A stretch of DNA of 24,146 bases from Sphacelaria rigidula (Eukaryota; Phaeophyceae; Sphacelariales): positions 1 through 24,146 of the forward strand of contig CAXNAA020000220.1 of assembly GCA_964200075.2 (NCBI GenBank). Reading direction: 5' to 3'. Both the position numbers and the translations under genes were made by a program. Every line of letters starts with the position of its first letter. Position 1 is the stretch's first letter. Shown here piece after piece: positions 1 through 12,500 of the stretch. The notes beneath the pieces are model-generated. The model saw only the letters and a list, made by a program, of their open reading frames with translations, was not told the DNA's origin and did no database searches.

Positions 1-572
1 AACGAAAGCAATAAAAGAATCGAAAATCAAATAGGACACCGTTAAGGGCTCGTATAAACATAACGGACTTTACTTATGGGACAGAGGAAGTATTACCTTC
101 ACCTTTCAAAAACGCCAAAAACCCGCCCTGACTGAAAGAAAAACGATGACCCGCCCTGGCGGTCGAGAGATGAGATAATCGAGTTAGTGGCTACTGTTTT
201 CACGCGAAACTCCAAGATTTTTCAGTTTAACATGGCCGCCAAGCGGACCGCACAGAGAGTAGTCAGCAGCAAATGCCAGGGGTGTACGTGATCGAAACCG
301 GCATCGGTTGCCAACCTGTGATCGGCCGATTTCGGCCAAACACGTGACCTGCCGCGAGTACCGCGAATTACCATCGTGGAGTATGACTATGGCTTGCTGT
401 ATGGCTGTGCTGGACGAGGTGCTCTTCCCCTGTCCTCGGGACGAGTCCGTGGTCTCGAGGGATCAACCCATCTCTCCCCAGTATATTAACCTACTTGACC
501 TATCCGTTCGTTGTTCAGTACATCAACACAGAGACACAAGAATCAGCTGATGAGCCTTTATTCGAGATCGCC
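1..572. promoter_or_regulatory. Upstream region and probable 5' leader of the TPR-methyltransferase gene
   Basis: No convincing coding exon is visible here. In the frame of the proposed start codon the sequence is open only from 387, after a TGA at 384-386, and contains no ATG before 573. That suits an untranslated leader. A TATAAA string lies at 53-58, but it is about 500 bases from the ATG, so its relevance is doubtful. Two copies of ACCCGCCCTG occur near 120 and 150. The upstream limit of the transcript cannot be set from sequence alone, and an additional upstream exon cannot be excluded. Confidence 0.3.
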
Positions 573-575
573 ATG
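573..575 (+). CDS. Probable exon 1 coding part: start codon only
   Basis: The ATG lies in the context GCCATGG, a near-ideal eukaryotic start context. It is followed directly by GTGAGC, a good splice donor at 576. If used, the first coding exon contributes only Met, in phase 0. Three AGs downstream (ending at 854, 884 and 896) all restore the TPR frame in phase 0, so the start is compatible with each. No other in-frame ATG exists between the stop at 849-851 and the end of exon 2, so a start must come from upstream of exon 2. Confidence 0.5.
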
Positions 576-3500
576 GTGAGCCTTTCGCCCCCCTTGCCCC
601 CTCTCTGCCCCCCCTCCGTCTATCCGCTATGGCTTTACATGACGCGCATTATCGAATGGATACTAAGCTGCCATTGCCTGGCCGGCGAGACATCAACGCT
701 GGTTCCGTGAATAACTTGTCATCGGTAACATGTATCCCTGGTGAAATCATGTTCTCTTGTTGCTCGCCGAACGGTTCGAAACTCAGCCGTGCGCGCAGTC
801 GCCTGCACTAGAATTAGTTGGCGACCAACCGACAGCTGATGGCAACGGTAACAGCCTCCTCGGTTTCCCGGCGTTGTCTCGAAGCGCGTATCCAAGGACG
901 ATCTGGAGGCGGCAGCACACCTCTGTCGATCGGCAATATCCGCGGCTCCCCAAAATGCCCGAGCTCATTTCCTTCTGGGGACAGCACAACAAAGAGCTGG
1001 GAGAATTCAGGAAGCGGCGGCACATGCGCTGGAGGCTGCTCATCTTCGGCCTGACTTGCCTGCGCTCCAGGATGCGGCGGGGTCGCTGTTGAGTCGCAGT
1101 AAGGATTTCGCCAAGGCCCTGACGCTGTACGAGGCTGCCGCCAAGATGGACCCTTCGAACGCACGATATCATCTCGGAGGTGGGTAGGTCGATGCTGTTG
1201 TGTTTGTGCGCGGACACGTGTCTCGCTGCTTGTTAACGCTGACAAAACGCGTTTGCTTCCTGGAAAACAAAATTGCCTCATGTTTCATTCCTGCGTTGAT
1301 TCACAGAATCATCCTTATTTTCGCTGAGAAATCAAGGCTGATTCTTGTCATTTAAGCCGCTTCTAATTGGTCAGTTTCCAGAATCTTTTTTTAGAACGCA
1401 AGCTGTCAGAGCCATTTTTCATGCAAAATCGTATCTGGCAACTGTGAGCCGTTTCCAGATAGCGAGATTTTCTCGCTCAGGAAAGCCATCAGTCCTCAGT
1501 GAAATCAAACTGTCTAGAAAGTGACGTTCCATCACACACTCCTCGCACACCGCACCCGCGATGGTACGGTCAGTGCTCCATCGCATACTCCTCACACATA
1601 AGTGTAGTACAGTCAGTGCAAAACTAGTTATGCATGTTATACGTACATTGCCGTAGCAGCAGCATGGCTACTGCCGCACTCCGTGCATCCTCTTCATGAC
1701 CGTAGAACCAGGGACAGACAGTACAGCACAGTGCTTTTTCGCCGGCAGCGTTACTACTAAAAAATAGCACGGTGTCGCCCCTGCTAGCTGTATTAACTGC
1801 TCGTATTGTTTAACGCTCGTCGTGCCTGCCAGCGATTGTAAACTCTGTAGTATTATATGTACTGGAGATGGTTGCTACTGCACTACTGACTGTCACGTGA
1901 GTTCGTTGTATGCGGTATGGCACAAACCGTACTGCTGCACACTGCACCGCTTGCGACACCACTACTGTACCAAGCGGCGGTCGGCTGAAGTAAGGGCTGA
2001 TACGCCTGTCATTTCGATCCTTATTATTCCACTAGGTACTGTGTGCACGCGCGTGTGTGTGTTTCCATCCCATATGTTCTATACCTGGACGGAATTACGT
2101 GATAGTCTACCGCCTGTGGCACAAGCACAAGCGCAAAATGCAAATGATGACCACTACCACCGTCTGCACGCAGGCTAGATGATGACCACGGATTTTTTCC
2201 ATAGACTGTAAGGTGGGATTTGAAAACTTACTTCTCTGAAAAAAGTAACCGAGAAACGTCGTCCGCCCGAACTTTTTGTAGCAATTTTTTCAGTCAAAAA
2301 AGAGCAGCCTTGACCCTTTTGGGACCGGATCCCAACTAACACAGGGTTAACCCCGTGTTAGTGGAATGAAAAAAAAAAAAACTTCGAGTGACCTGCCCAG
2401 TCACGGCGAGGCGAAATTTATCGACCAGACCCGAACGACCAGCGCGGGGATTGTTGGCAAGTGTGATGCCACTGCAAAGACCGTGTGGGGGCCCTATCCC
2501 TGGCCCAGATAAGCCTCCCCAGGTTTCCAAGTGCAGAGTGGTCGCAGCTTAGTTTCATGGTATTACTTGCACTCAGTACAGCGTTGCCGAGTTTTTCCGG
2601 AGTGTTTCTTGGTTCCCAATTCCATACCAACACGTGGTAATCTACACTAACACAGGGTGGGCCGGACAAGCCGGGAAGGAGTGTACATGCTACCATGTGG
2701 TCATTTTCACGAGGCACTAAACCCAGGTTGGCCGGGGAAAGACAAATGCAGCTACCGCCATAAATTTTGCTGATCCCTCTCCCGATGACTTGCAGTGTAC
2801 AGTCAACATATATGTAGTGGGCGGGGATGAAGAAGCGGTGTAGAGGCAGTTGATCTCGGTGGCTGAAAATTGCCCGAAACGTGCAAGGGAGTATGCAGCG
2901 GCAGCTGCTGCTGCAGTCGGGGGGGCGTACTGCACTGTTGTACTGTACTATACTGTATGCATACGTGCCGCAACGCCGATGCCCTTCGAAGATAATTCGC
3001 CGCATGCAACAAAGAGGGAAATCGCGGCCCACCCCGACCACAAAGGGCTTTGTGGCAAGTTGATGGGTACAAAAGTATCATCCAAAGCCACAAGTGGCGG
3101 GCGGCCCGCCGGTCGCCGCATCCTGTTGGAAGCTCTCTACGGCGACCCATACTGCTTGCGACACCAGATGTACATTACCTAATGCACACCCTGTACCTGA
3201 AAACAGATCGGATGAAACTTTCGTTCTTGTCACGACCCTGCGGTTACATTTGCGGAGTTCCAGCAACACGCCACTGTTTCGTGCAGACGCCAGACATGTC
3301 ATTCCTAACCAGCCTCATTGGTCGTTCTGGAGGCCCGGTCCCAAAAGGGTTGAAGGAAAAACAATTCCCAGCACGAAGGTTCTCCTTGGAAATTCATCGC
3401 GATCAAAATCAGAAAATCATCCACTCGCCTAGTAGCACTGCACAATACGATGAGGTAATACATCACGACACGGCTCCAATCTGTGGAGGAAACATGGCGA

Positions 3501-6500
3501 AGTTGAATTCCAAGATTTCAAAGTAGAAGTGAGATGTGCTCATGGTAACTTTGAGCGGTAAACAAACACTGATGTGAACCGCGGTAATTTTGCGTGCGAT
3601 ACGATGACCGTACCATGAAGACTTGCAGCAGAGAATCAATGCAACCAGACATTCAGCAACGGTCATGGGGGCAATGAGATGGCTTGCTCAAAGGTGCCAA
3701 TGCCGCACATGATGAACGCGCAGTGGTCAATTTTACACCATCAATTTCTGAATGTAACCCAATTTACAATGACGAAGCGCCGCGTCTCTATCCTGCCGAC
3801 AGTACCAAGAGCAGTGGAGATAGCAATGAAGACTGGAAGAAAACGTATTTCCCACGTACGAGCGTGACGATATATATAACACGACAACGATGGAAACGCA
3901 CGCAAAGGGCTGTAACTTGGCCTACATTCTGGTTTGTAGACTGTATCGCCGGGCGATCCACGCTACAAAGTAGTTTTTGAGCTGTGCCGGCTGTTGGAGG
4001 GTCTACCTAGAGTTGGGAACCCGCCGCGGAAAGTGGGTCAATCGCAATTAGACTCTAGTTAGTAAACACCACGTTTGGCGGAGTGAATGGCTGCTGCCAG
4101 CGCGAACTGGAACGGTTGTACCTTCTCCTTGATACCACAGTGCGACGCATGCACGTAGATAGACAGGCAGACCAACGAGTTGTGTGGAAAAACGAGATAT
4201 TTCGCTCTGAGCATCGGTCAAAGATCATGACTAAAGAGACGAATGTAATCAAGTGTCACGTCCCGCACCGAAGAGCCCGCAGTAGCAACCTACAACGTTT
4301 GCACACTTCTTTCCGGGAGAGAATGATACTGACCATGGTGGGTTTGTGTGTGCAAAATGCATGGTGGCTCGTAGTAGCGTCATGGAGGTCTAAACGAGCG
4401 GTCAAGGGGTCGATTGTCGGTGAGACTATGTGGGGCACAGGCGTTACAGAAAGTGCCCTGGGTCGATGACTCTCACGCTGATATGAGTCGAATGATGTGA
4501 CGTTTGTAGTGGCATGTGGCCTAGGAGGCTCGTTGAGGATAAGAAAAGAGGGGAGCGTCTTCTGGACTGAGTTGAGCAGCACTTGGAGTCGAGTTCCCAA
4601 CATCGACCACCTGCTCGCCTTGCCATGCACGGAAGCTAGAACTCGGGTACGAAGTGGGGAGGAGGAATGTGGAATAGAAGTATACAGAACGGACGTCCAA
4701 GTAATGGACAATTGGGATCCCACTGGTGTGATTGGCGGCTGACAATAGACATGCCCTGGCTATACTTTTTTGTCTTCGCTCGAAAACCGCTCATCGCGTT
4801 CGATCGACGACCGTGCGAGCCGTCCCGTGGATGAAACATGGCTGGACTGCATCATCACGCGACAAACCCACCGACGACTTGTCAACGCCATTCTCAGCAT
4901 GTAACCCCTCAACTCGCCGGATTCAGACCATACTGTGTGCGCCGTAGTGTGACTCCTTGGGAGATTCGCACGCGACAGACAACGTCGGGCGTCGACAAAC
5001 GTTAGCAACTCGTCCAGCTTATTATCAGCGAGCTCACGCTGCCTATATCGAGATATGCCGTCCGTGAACTGCCGACTAACTTGACGGCAGACTTCTGAGG
5101 TCCGGAAAGGAGGAAACGTCGCGCCCGACCCTGCAGTCCCGTGTGTAAAGATGGTTCGACGAAACTGGGATTTGAGTCAAGATGAACGAAGTCTGGAATG
5201 AGAGGGGAAAGGCTAAGACGGTGGTACGTGTAGGAGTAAGAGTTGATACCGCCTGGGTCACCTTGTGGAAAACATACAGGGGACTCGGGGCAATCCAAGC
5301 TGGGTTACAGTAGAAGTATACTTGACGGGTATGCGCTATGGCGGGAGGGAATTGAAACTGGGGAGATAAGAGATTGGTGCAGGCATGTAAAATGAATCGG
5401 TTCAGCGAGTGGTACATGGGGGACGAGACAGGAACGCTGTTGCTGCAGATTGATCAGCTCCATAAGAGATGAAAGCGGCACTTACTTGCTGAAAACAATA
5501 TGCGCTACGAATGGACGGTCATCGAGAGCAACACACTCGTACCGAAAGGTAGGTCGCTTGGGGACGTGCCAATCTTTGACGATTCGGAAGAGGCGCAGAG
5601 AAATGTGGTTACCGGCAAAACGATGGGGCCGGGGGGGTTACCCACTGCTGAGTGCTTCAAGCATGAATCAGTCAGAAGACCCTCGGGGATCCTGCGTCAC
5701 TTGAATGAAATCGGCGAATATCTGTGAAAGATTAGGGCTAGGGGTGAGTTTGTGGAAACTGTTGCGCAGCATCGTCATCACGACGCAGGCGTCTGGCGTG
5801 GTTGAACAAGAGTAGAACGGCGCCACTATCAAAAGTACTACGCACAAGGGATAGGCACTGGTCTGGTGATTTCCAAGGCATCTCTCTTGTGGCTCATGTT
5901 GCTCAAGCGCGGTTGAAAATGCGAGCCCACAAGCTTAGCTTGGCGGCTTCTGCATGGAGGCGGGGATTATTCCGCAAGAGCCGCGTGGATCCCGGTGCCG
6001 ACAATCAACCGATATGACGATTTTCGTGTGCCGCGTACAAGAGTTGGGGCGTCCAAGCACACTATCCCATTTAGACACGTACTTTCTCGACCGGGATATG
6101 GCGTACGACACCGTCCACAGCAGCCTCCCCTCCGGGACGCAATGCTGCGAAGCCTGCCGCGGGTGATTGAGTCCCTTCAACTTACGCAATTGCGCTCGAG
6201 CTTGAGTAACCAATCGCAAGATTCAACCTCCGCCAGGGTGACTGTCTACGATGATGACTGCGATATTCGTGTCTATTGTAGGCTACTAGGAGTCAAACTT
6301 TCGGTAGAAGATAAGACAGAGGGCATACACTTGTTGTCAATACCTAGCCGCCCGAGTACTGCACTGGGCATCAAGGCTGCAAGTCAACGCTGAAAGCAGA
6401 CGGCCAAGCTCCTTTACCTTGGTGGTTTATCAGGGCACGGAAATCACGCGCCACATCACTGCTGCGTCGGTGCGCCTCTGAAAATATAGCCTCAACCTAA

Positions 6501-9500
6501 ACGATCGACCCCATGCTCTGTTTCAGCTCAATAATCGACGAAGCAAGGGTGGCGGAAGCTGTGCTACGCGTGTATGCCACGTGGAATCGGCGCCCGGACG
6601 AGAGCCCACGCACTGCCACCCGCACTTTCTCACTTCGAGCAGTTGACTCCTGCATGAAGGTCCGCATCAAATACGAGACTCTTTGGATAGAGCTGTTGAA
6701 AAGACAGCTAAATACGAGCGTATCGAGAGAATCATCCGCAAGCGGGAAATCTGTTCGCAGGGGCCGTGGTCCGATAGGGCGACACGTCTCTCAAAGCGAA
6801 TGATGTTTGGAAGGTGCGTTGTCCGCACAAGGACTTATAGTCTCTCCATTCTTGGGTTTATTTGACGAAGGCGGGAACAAGATATGTGTGTGTCATCTTT
6901 ATCAAGATCAAGACTCGCGATATCGGATGAATGCCGCCGAGAACGCGAAGAAGGAACACCTTGGGGCTGAGGATGCGACGGAGGAATTCAAGGAGGCACA
7001 GCAACGCGAAGACCTTCGCCACGAGCAAAAGACTGCGGCGCTGTAAGTTGCTCACAGGAGAGCCGCTACTGTTGGAACAACATAGACAGCAACAGCGCGC
7101 AAGAAATCGAAGGTGGAAATGCCTGAATGAGTGGCTCGTTTTTCCCTAGCCTAGGATGGGGGGGCGCGTGGGGGGATCGAAGGCAGTGGTTGATACTCTC
7201 ATCGTTCCTGGCTGTTGCTGCCCCTTTTCTCTCCCACTTGTAACGGTAACTCTTTTGTCTCCTTTCTAGGTGTTTCTCTCATGCCTCCTTTTTATACGCC
7301 TTCCTCGTATCTCCTGTTTTGTCCCGCTCGCCACAGTGGTGGTTGTGTCTCCTCTTTGCACATCTGCTCGAATGGTGGAGAGTTTATGCCTGATGGTGCA
7401 TTTTACCTTGACTCACGCTGCTCCCACAGCCTTGCTTGTTGTTGGGTCTCCAATCTGAAGTCGTGTCGGGAGTCTGTCCAAGGTGTTCTCGAGACAGTCC
7501 TCGGTCGGGCATGTGTCAGCATATCGGTACTGTTCTAGGGTAATATGTCTCTCAGCCGCTGTTTCCCCCTTTCTGGCCTGTTGGAAGTACTTCACGTTTC
7601 GGCCGAAAGCCACCATGTAAGCAGTATGGCCTTTGCAAGCACCTGCATCAGCTGCAGGAGTCCCCCAACGTACAGAGACCGCCCGGTAGATAAGCTGAGT
7701 TTTGCCTTCGCCGGTTCTGTAAGATGCGGCATGATCTCTAGGCAACTTCAAACTCAGGTGCCTCGCTGTCTCCGTAAGTTTGATCTAGATGGCGCGCGAT
7801 CAAGTCGTACCAACCTCTCGAACACAGGGTGCACCCTTGCTCCTAGTCAAGTATCATGCCCTAAATATACACGTGGAACAAGTTTAGTTTCAGAGGTCTG
7901 GTTACGTTTGGCACCGTCATTGCTTGGACCAAACGTGCTCCCCTCATAACCAAGCGTGGTCGAGTGCGAAATTGAGGTGGTATCGAATTTCGCACTCATT
8001 TGCCACACCGTGTTCCTTTTCCCATGTTCTTGTCCTTTTCCTCGTCTTTCGGTTCTTTGTCGGTGGGTACGGATCTCATGACAATGACGTCCACATTGGT
8101 CACGGGTCGGCAATGGGACGATGTAAGATATTCTGAGATATCCCCACACATTCAAAACTGCACCAGACTTGTTTGAGGAAACGGTCCGTGGAACACGCCT
8201 TCCTCCGCACAGGCGGCATCATGAGTAAGGATACTGGTGATGGTACGGAATATTGCTCCAACACGGAAAACATCCTGCAGCAAACCGGCAGGTCTTGCGG
8301 TTCGCTCTGATGTGTATGTGTGGGAGTCGATACCTCCCCCTCTTATGCCGCCAACCTCTGGTACCCACTTCACGCCAACATGGCACTGTGTGGTGTTGAT
8401 GACAAGGGATCTCTTGCTTGCTGGGGGTGACATTGCCCCTCCACGCTGTCGTGGCTGACTGCTTATGTACAGAACCACCTCTTCACCAGGCACAAGTGTA
8501 ACCAACGAAACTCGAGGTCTTCGCGGTTGGGTTCCAAGTAAAATATCCTGAGAAACGAACTCGAAAAGAATGTCAAATTCTATAAGAAGCAGCAAGAAGA
8601 GACCCGTCCGAACTGGTTGTGAAATAGTTTGGTGCTGTACGTCCAGCCTTCTTTTCCAAGACTCAGGACGCTTGCAAGAGCACTTCGTGCAGCCAGCAAG
8701 GTGCATCCTCTCTGTCAACAGGGTCTTTAGACAGTGTTGATCCCACGGACCTTGTTGTAGACGTCATATTGCTCAGTAGAACCCCCCCTCCCCCTGCCCC
8801 CCCCGCTTCACCCGCTGGTTGTGGCACTTCGCTAACATGGCGCTCACAGTTGCATCTGCCCTACGGAAGCTAAGCAGGAACAGCGATGCCGAAGCCGCCT
8901 TCCGTCGCGCCGCATTTGCGGACCCAAGCAACCCCCACGTCCAATATAAGCTAGGACAACACCTCCGTTCCATGGGGTGCTTGGAGTCGGCGGTGGAGGC
9001 GTACACTAGAGCCCTGGAGTTGGATTCGGATCATGCCCTCGCGGCGTTTTGGCTTCCAGCGACTCGAAAGCTCGCGGCAGAAGCGGGTATGAGCCACAGA
9101 ATCAAGTAACGTCCATGTAGCCTCGTTTGAGTGTTGGGGTTGTGCTTAGATGCGTAGGATCTCGAACTTTTTTTTATTGCAATTGAATTTGTTTGATTGA
9201 AGACTGAGATCAGCGTCGAGTTTTTCCGTCTCGCCTGGAGTGTAGTGGCCGTTTTGTTTCTATTCGAAAATTCTCTTCTTGCGTTTCGCTCTAACGATGT
9301 GCACTCCACATATGCTCCCCAGCTTCTGTCCAATGCTGTGATAGCTTCCGCGTCCACATAGTCGAACTAGTACATGAGTCGTTGTGTGGGCAGATTCGTC
9401 AAGTTGCAATCCCGGTGCTCAAGTCAGTTCGTGGTTCCCGTCGTCCGAACACGTGAGAGCAAAAGTTGACTAAACGATTCGATGAATCGCATTGCTGGTC

Positions 9501-12500
9501 CGATGGTCGATAGTAGAGTGCACGGCAGGTACAGATGGTGTGTAAAATGGCCCCGGTGAGACTGCGCAGTTGTCCCGCGGAAGGAGATGGATTGGAAGTA
9601 CAAGAGGGGGGAAAACGATAGAGCAAAAATAAACATTCCTTGATGATAAGTATCAAATCGCATTGTCCCATTCCCCAAACATACAGGTGTAATCATCAAA
9701 ACCGACCGCTTGTCCGTGCAAACCAGCGCACGTGATGAGGTGTCACCCCCGTCCACAGCCCCGCCTGAGTACGTTGTGGCGCTATATAACTCCTACGCAG
9801 AGACTTTCGACGCTCATCTCCAGGGAGCCCTCGCATATCGAACCCCGGGTATTGTGATGGAAACGCTTTCCACTCTTCTGCCTGAATCAAGGTGAAGCCA
9901 ACAAGAGACCTCGACGGTCGGGTTAACGCGGGCTTGGTGTCAAAATTGTCCACGGCTAGCTTACTACTTCGGAGCATAATATAGAGTGAACGCTGATATT
10001 CGAGAATAGAGCGGGCTGATAGTCTCAGGCGTTCGCCAGCTTGAGTAGCATGCTCTTTTCCCCGCTCAGGTGTCGAGAGCGCCGATCTTAACCCTGCCGA
10101 CGCACATTTTGCCTGCAATAGGGCGCTCTATGCACACCCTTTGCCAGAGGGATCTCGACCCAGGCGGGGTTGGGGTTAGAGTTCGAGATTAGCGCCTTCC
10201 AAATCATGTCAGGCATGGACTAGTTCGACCACGAACTTGCGTGAACACACCTCAATGGTGAGTCGTGTCTTTTCACCTGCAACTTTAGTTTGTCTGCAAG
10301 CCGTCATCATATTTCCGCTGCGGGGTTTCTGTAGGGGGCTTGCTGAGGTACACGATTGTGCCAATGTGTGTACTGTACCGAAAAACGAAGCAGGAATCGC
10401 TACAGTGGGTGCGCACTATTTCGCGTCGGTCTATAATGTCAGTATTACGCTTTTACTCAAACCGTATGCAGAACAGGCTACTCACGAGTCATGACACGCG
10501 TTCCGGCGTACAATCCAACGGTTCCCCCAATACAACATGAAAGCGAGTTTTACGTTTCCCCTGCTACGGTGTAACCTTGCTACTAGCACAACGTAAGACA
10601 CCAAAGCGCCAGAGCACCATCGGAGCGCGCCTTCGCCGTCTTGGCTGCAGCAGCATTTCCATGTCTCCTTTATCGTAATGGTCCCACGGGAATCCGGCAC
10701 GTCGTATGGTGTCGTTGTAAGCTTTCGTGTTCTGTTTCCAAACGTACTCTGCACGCAACAGCTGCATTTGTATCGAGCGTTTCCTTCAACAGTACAGTAG
10801 CAGCACATGGCAACAACATATCTGTCTCTTTTCAATGAAAAACACCATGAGTACCACGGATATCTTATTATGGATATGTAATTGTAGCTGGTCCAGCCTG
10901 GAAACGCGTTTAAGCTCTCCAAGCATATCCTATCACTCGCCCAATCGAAGGGAAGCTGCTCATCTACTCAAAAGTCTTGGGCATTGTTTTCGCTTTAATT
11001 AAAGAGGTCTGTGGAGTAATTCCTATACCGTGCGGAGATAAGGTCCATACTAAAATTTATTTGGAAACCCGGAACGATACATACAGCGGATGATGATTTT
11101 TGGTTTGGACGTTCGCTAGAGCACGGGGATATGATCGGTACCCTCACCTTCACCTAGTTCGTTGTCTATCTCGAGAGATGGCGCACATAATATTCAATAC
11201 TAAACTTGATATATTACGCGCACAGGCACTAGATGCACTAAATCTGTATTTCGCGTGTCAGCTTTCCATGTGCTTCGAAATTTGGTACGGAGAATCGTTC
11301 GGGCATGAAATAAAAAAGCAACGTCAGCTTCTTGTAGTTGTTTTTTTTCGTTTCCTAGTGGTATTTTGAGGGGAAATGGGCATTGTTCTTGGCCCTTATC
11401 TCAGTTTCTCACCTCTAACTCTAGATTTTGATTTGAAACTTCGCATGGGAAATTGCAGAGGCATGCTGAAAATAAAGTCAGGACTTCATTTGTTTTGAGC
11501 GAGCTAACGGCGTTTTCGTGAAAAAGTGTGTTACCTACACTCAAACTAAAACGTCCTTATCTCATGATGGAGAAAAAAGAACTGTCCCTTTGTTTTGGTT
11601 CATTATGCTCTAGCTAGGTCTCCACACAAAATTTCAAAAGTAAAGTTCCAAACCTGGACAGTAAAGTGGCCCGCAAAATACTTGTGCGAGTTTCGACCGG
11701 CCCGCTATCTAACTCGCCCCGGCCCACCTAAACTTTGAGAGTTGGACGTTCAATTTTGGTACGGAGAATAAAGAGGGCATAATAAAAACATATTTAGTAA
11801 CGTTTTTTTTCATTAGTTTACGGCATTTTGCTAAAAACTGGATATTGATTTTCGCCTTTAACCCTTTTGGGACTGAAGCTCACTGACAAGGGGTTCACCA
11901 TGTGTTGGTAAAATAATAATAAAGTCTGAGAGCGAACTGTCCAATCAGGGCGAGGCGAAATTTGTCGACCACAACAGAACGACCAGTGGGGGGGGCTGTC
12001 GCCGGGAGTGGTGCCACTGCAAAGTTGGTGTACCCTATCCCTGGCCCACAAAAAAGCCTTCGAAGCAAAAGAAACCCCAAGTTGTCGGGGCTCGGATTTC
12101 TGATTTTTTTCATCATTTACTTGCACTTTATGTAGGCCCGACCTCCCATCCCCCGATTTTTTTCTGGGTCACCATCCTATAGTAAACCCTAGTTGATATC
12201 ACTAACACGTAGTGCTCGGGGGAAATTCGGGAATAATGTGCTCTACTATATGTGTGGTCATGTTCACCACGCGACTGAATCTGACAACGCTGTGGGACGA
12301 GAGGCGGAACTAGAGGCATGAGTTCTGCGTATCCTTCTGTTGAAGCGGTACAAGCGGCGGTGAGATCGAACGTAATCGACGGTAACGACCTTTTTGTGTA
12401 TAGGCGAACTGCCCAGAACATGTTAGGGGGCATGCAGCGGCAGCTGCTGCTGCTGCATTCGGAAAGGTGTGCTGCACTGTACTGTACCTGCTGCGCAACA

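Larger units (their letters stand above)
2310..3353 (+). mobile_element. Non-autonomous TIR transposon, copy 1 (piggyBac-like), with TTGA target duplication
   Basis: The element is 2314-3349 (1,036 bp). It begins CCCTTTTGGGACCGG and ends with the exact reverse complement of those 15 bases. It is flanked by identical TTGA at 2310-2313 and 3350-3353. Termini of CCC...GGG with a four-base TTAA-like target are typical of the piggyBac superfamily; this assignment is an inference. No transposase was recognised. The interior aligns by eye along its whole length with 11862-12902, so this is a family and not a chance pair. A 28-bp near-perfect palindrome lies just inside the left end (2335-2362). The long minus-strand open frame at 2418-3041 has no counterpart reading frame in the second copy and is probably not a gene. 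Confidence 0.75.
1180..8849 (+). other. Intron 2 (7,670 bp), transposon-filled
   Basis: The donor is GTGGGT at 1180. The acceptor CTCACAG ends at 8849, preceded by a C-rich tract (8780-8809) and a possible branch site GCTAAC at 8831-8836. The splice converts codon 100 to Val (G|TT) and keeps the 34-residue TPR period exact. Contents: 1180-2313 is non-coding, with CAGTAC/GTACTG-rich stretches at about 1590-1990; 2314-3349 is a TIR element; 3350-4490 has no recognisable gene, although its 3' part may be the front of the LINE; 4490-6850 is a LINE remnant; 6850-8780 is unassigned, with a strong hairpin at 7962-7997. Confidence 0.8.
7050..8849. other. 3' part of intron 2, unassigned
   Basis: There is no recognised gene. 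Three longish open frames lie end to end on the minus strand (8152-8718, 7847-8155, 7413-7751), without a domain I can name. Short G runs occur at 7157-7178 and C runs at 8780-8809. Confidence 0.35.

Noticed and set aside
783-1281. Long minus-strand open frames over exon 2
   Set aside because: They are antisense shadows of the TPR exon, whose + strand frame has clear family motifs and correct splice phases.
2418-3041. 207-codon minus-strand open frame inside TIR element copy 1
   Set aside because: There is no transposase motif, and the corresponding frame is not preserved in copy 2, so it is probably chance.
5389-5470. GDETGTLLL string hinting at an OB-fold protein
   Set aside because: It is a short isolated match within the span and order of the LINE fossil, so not good evidence for a separate gene.
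7043-7270. Consensus-like donor and acceptor pair suggesting an extra exon in intron 2
   Set aside because: Inserting any exon there would break the exact 34-residue TPR register between exons 2 and 3. It is kept only as a possible fossil.
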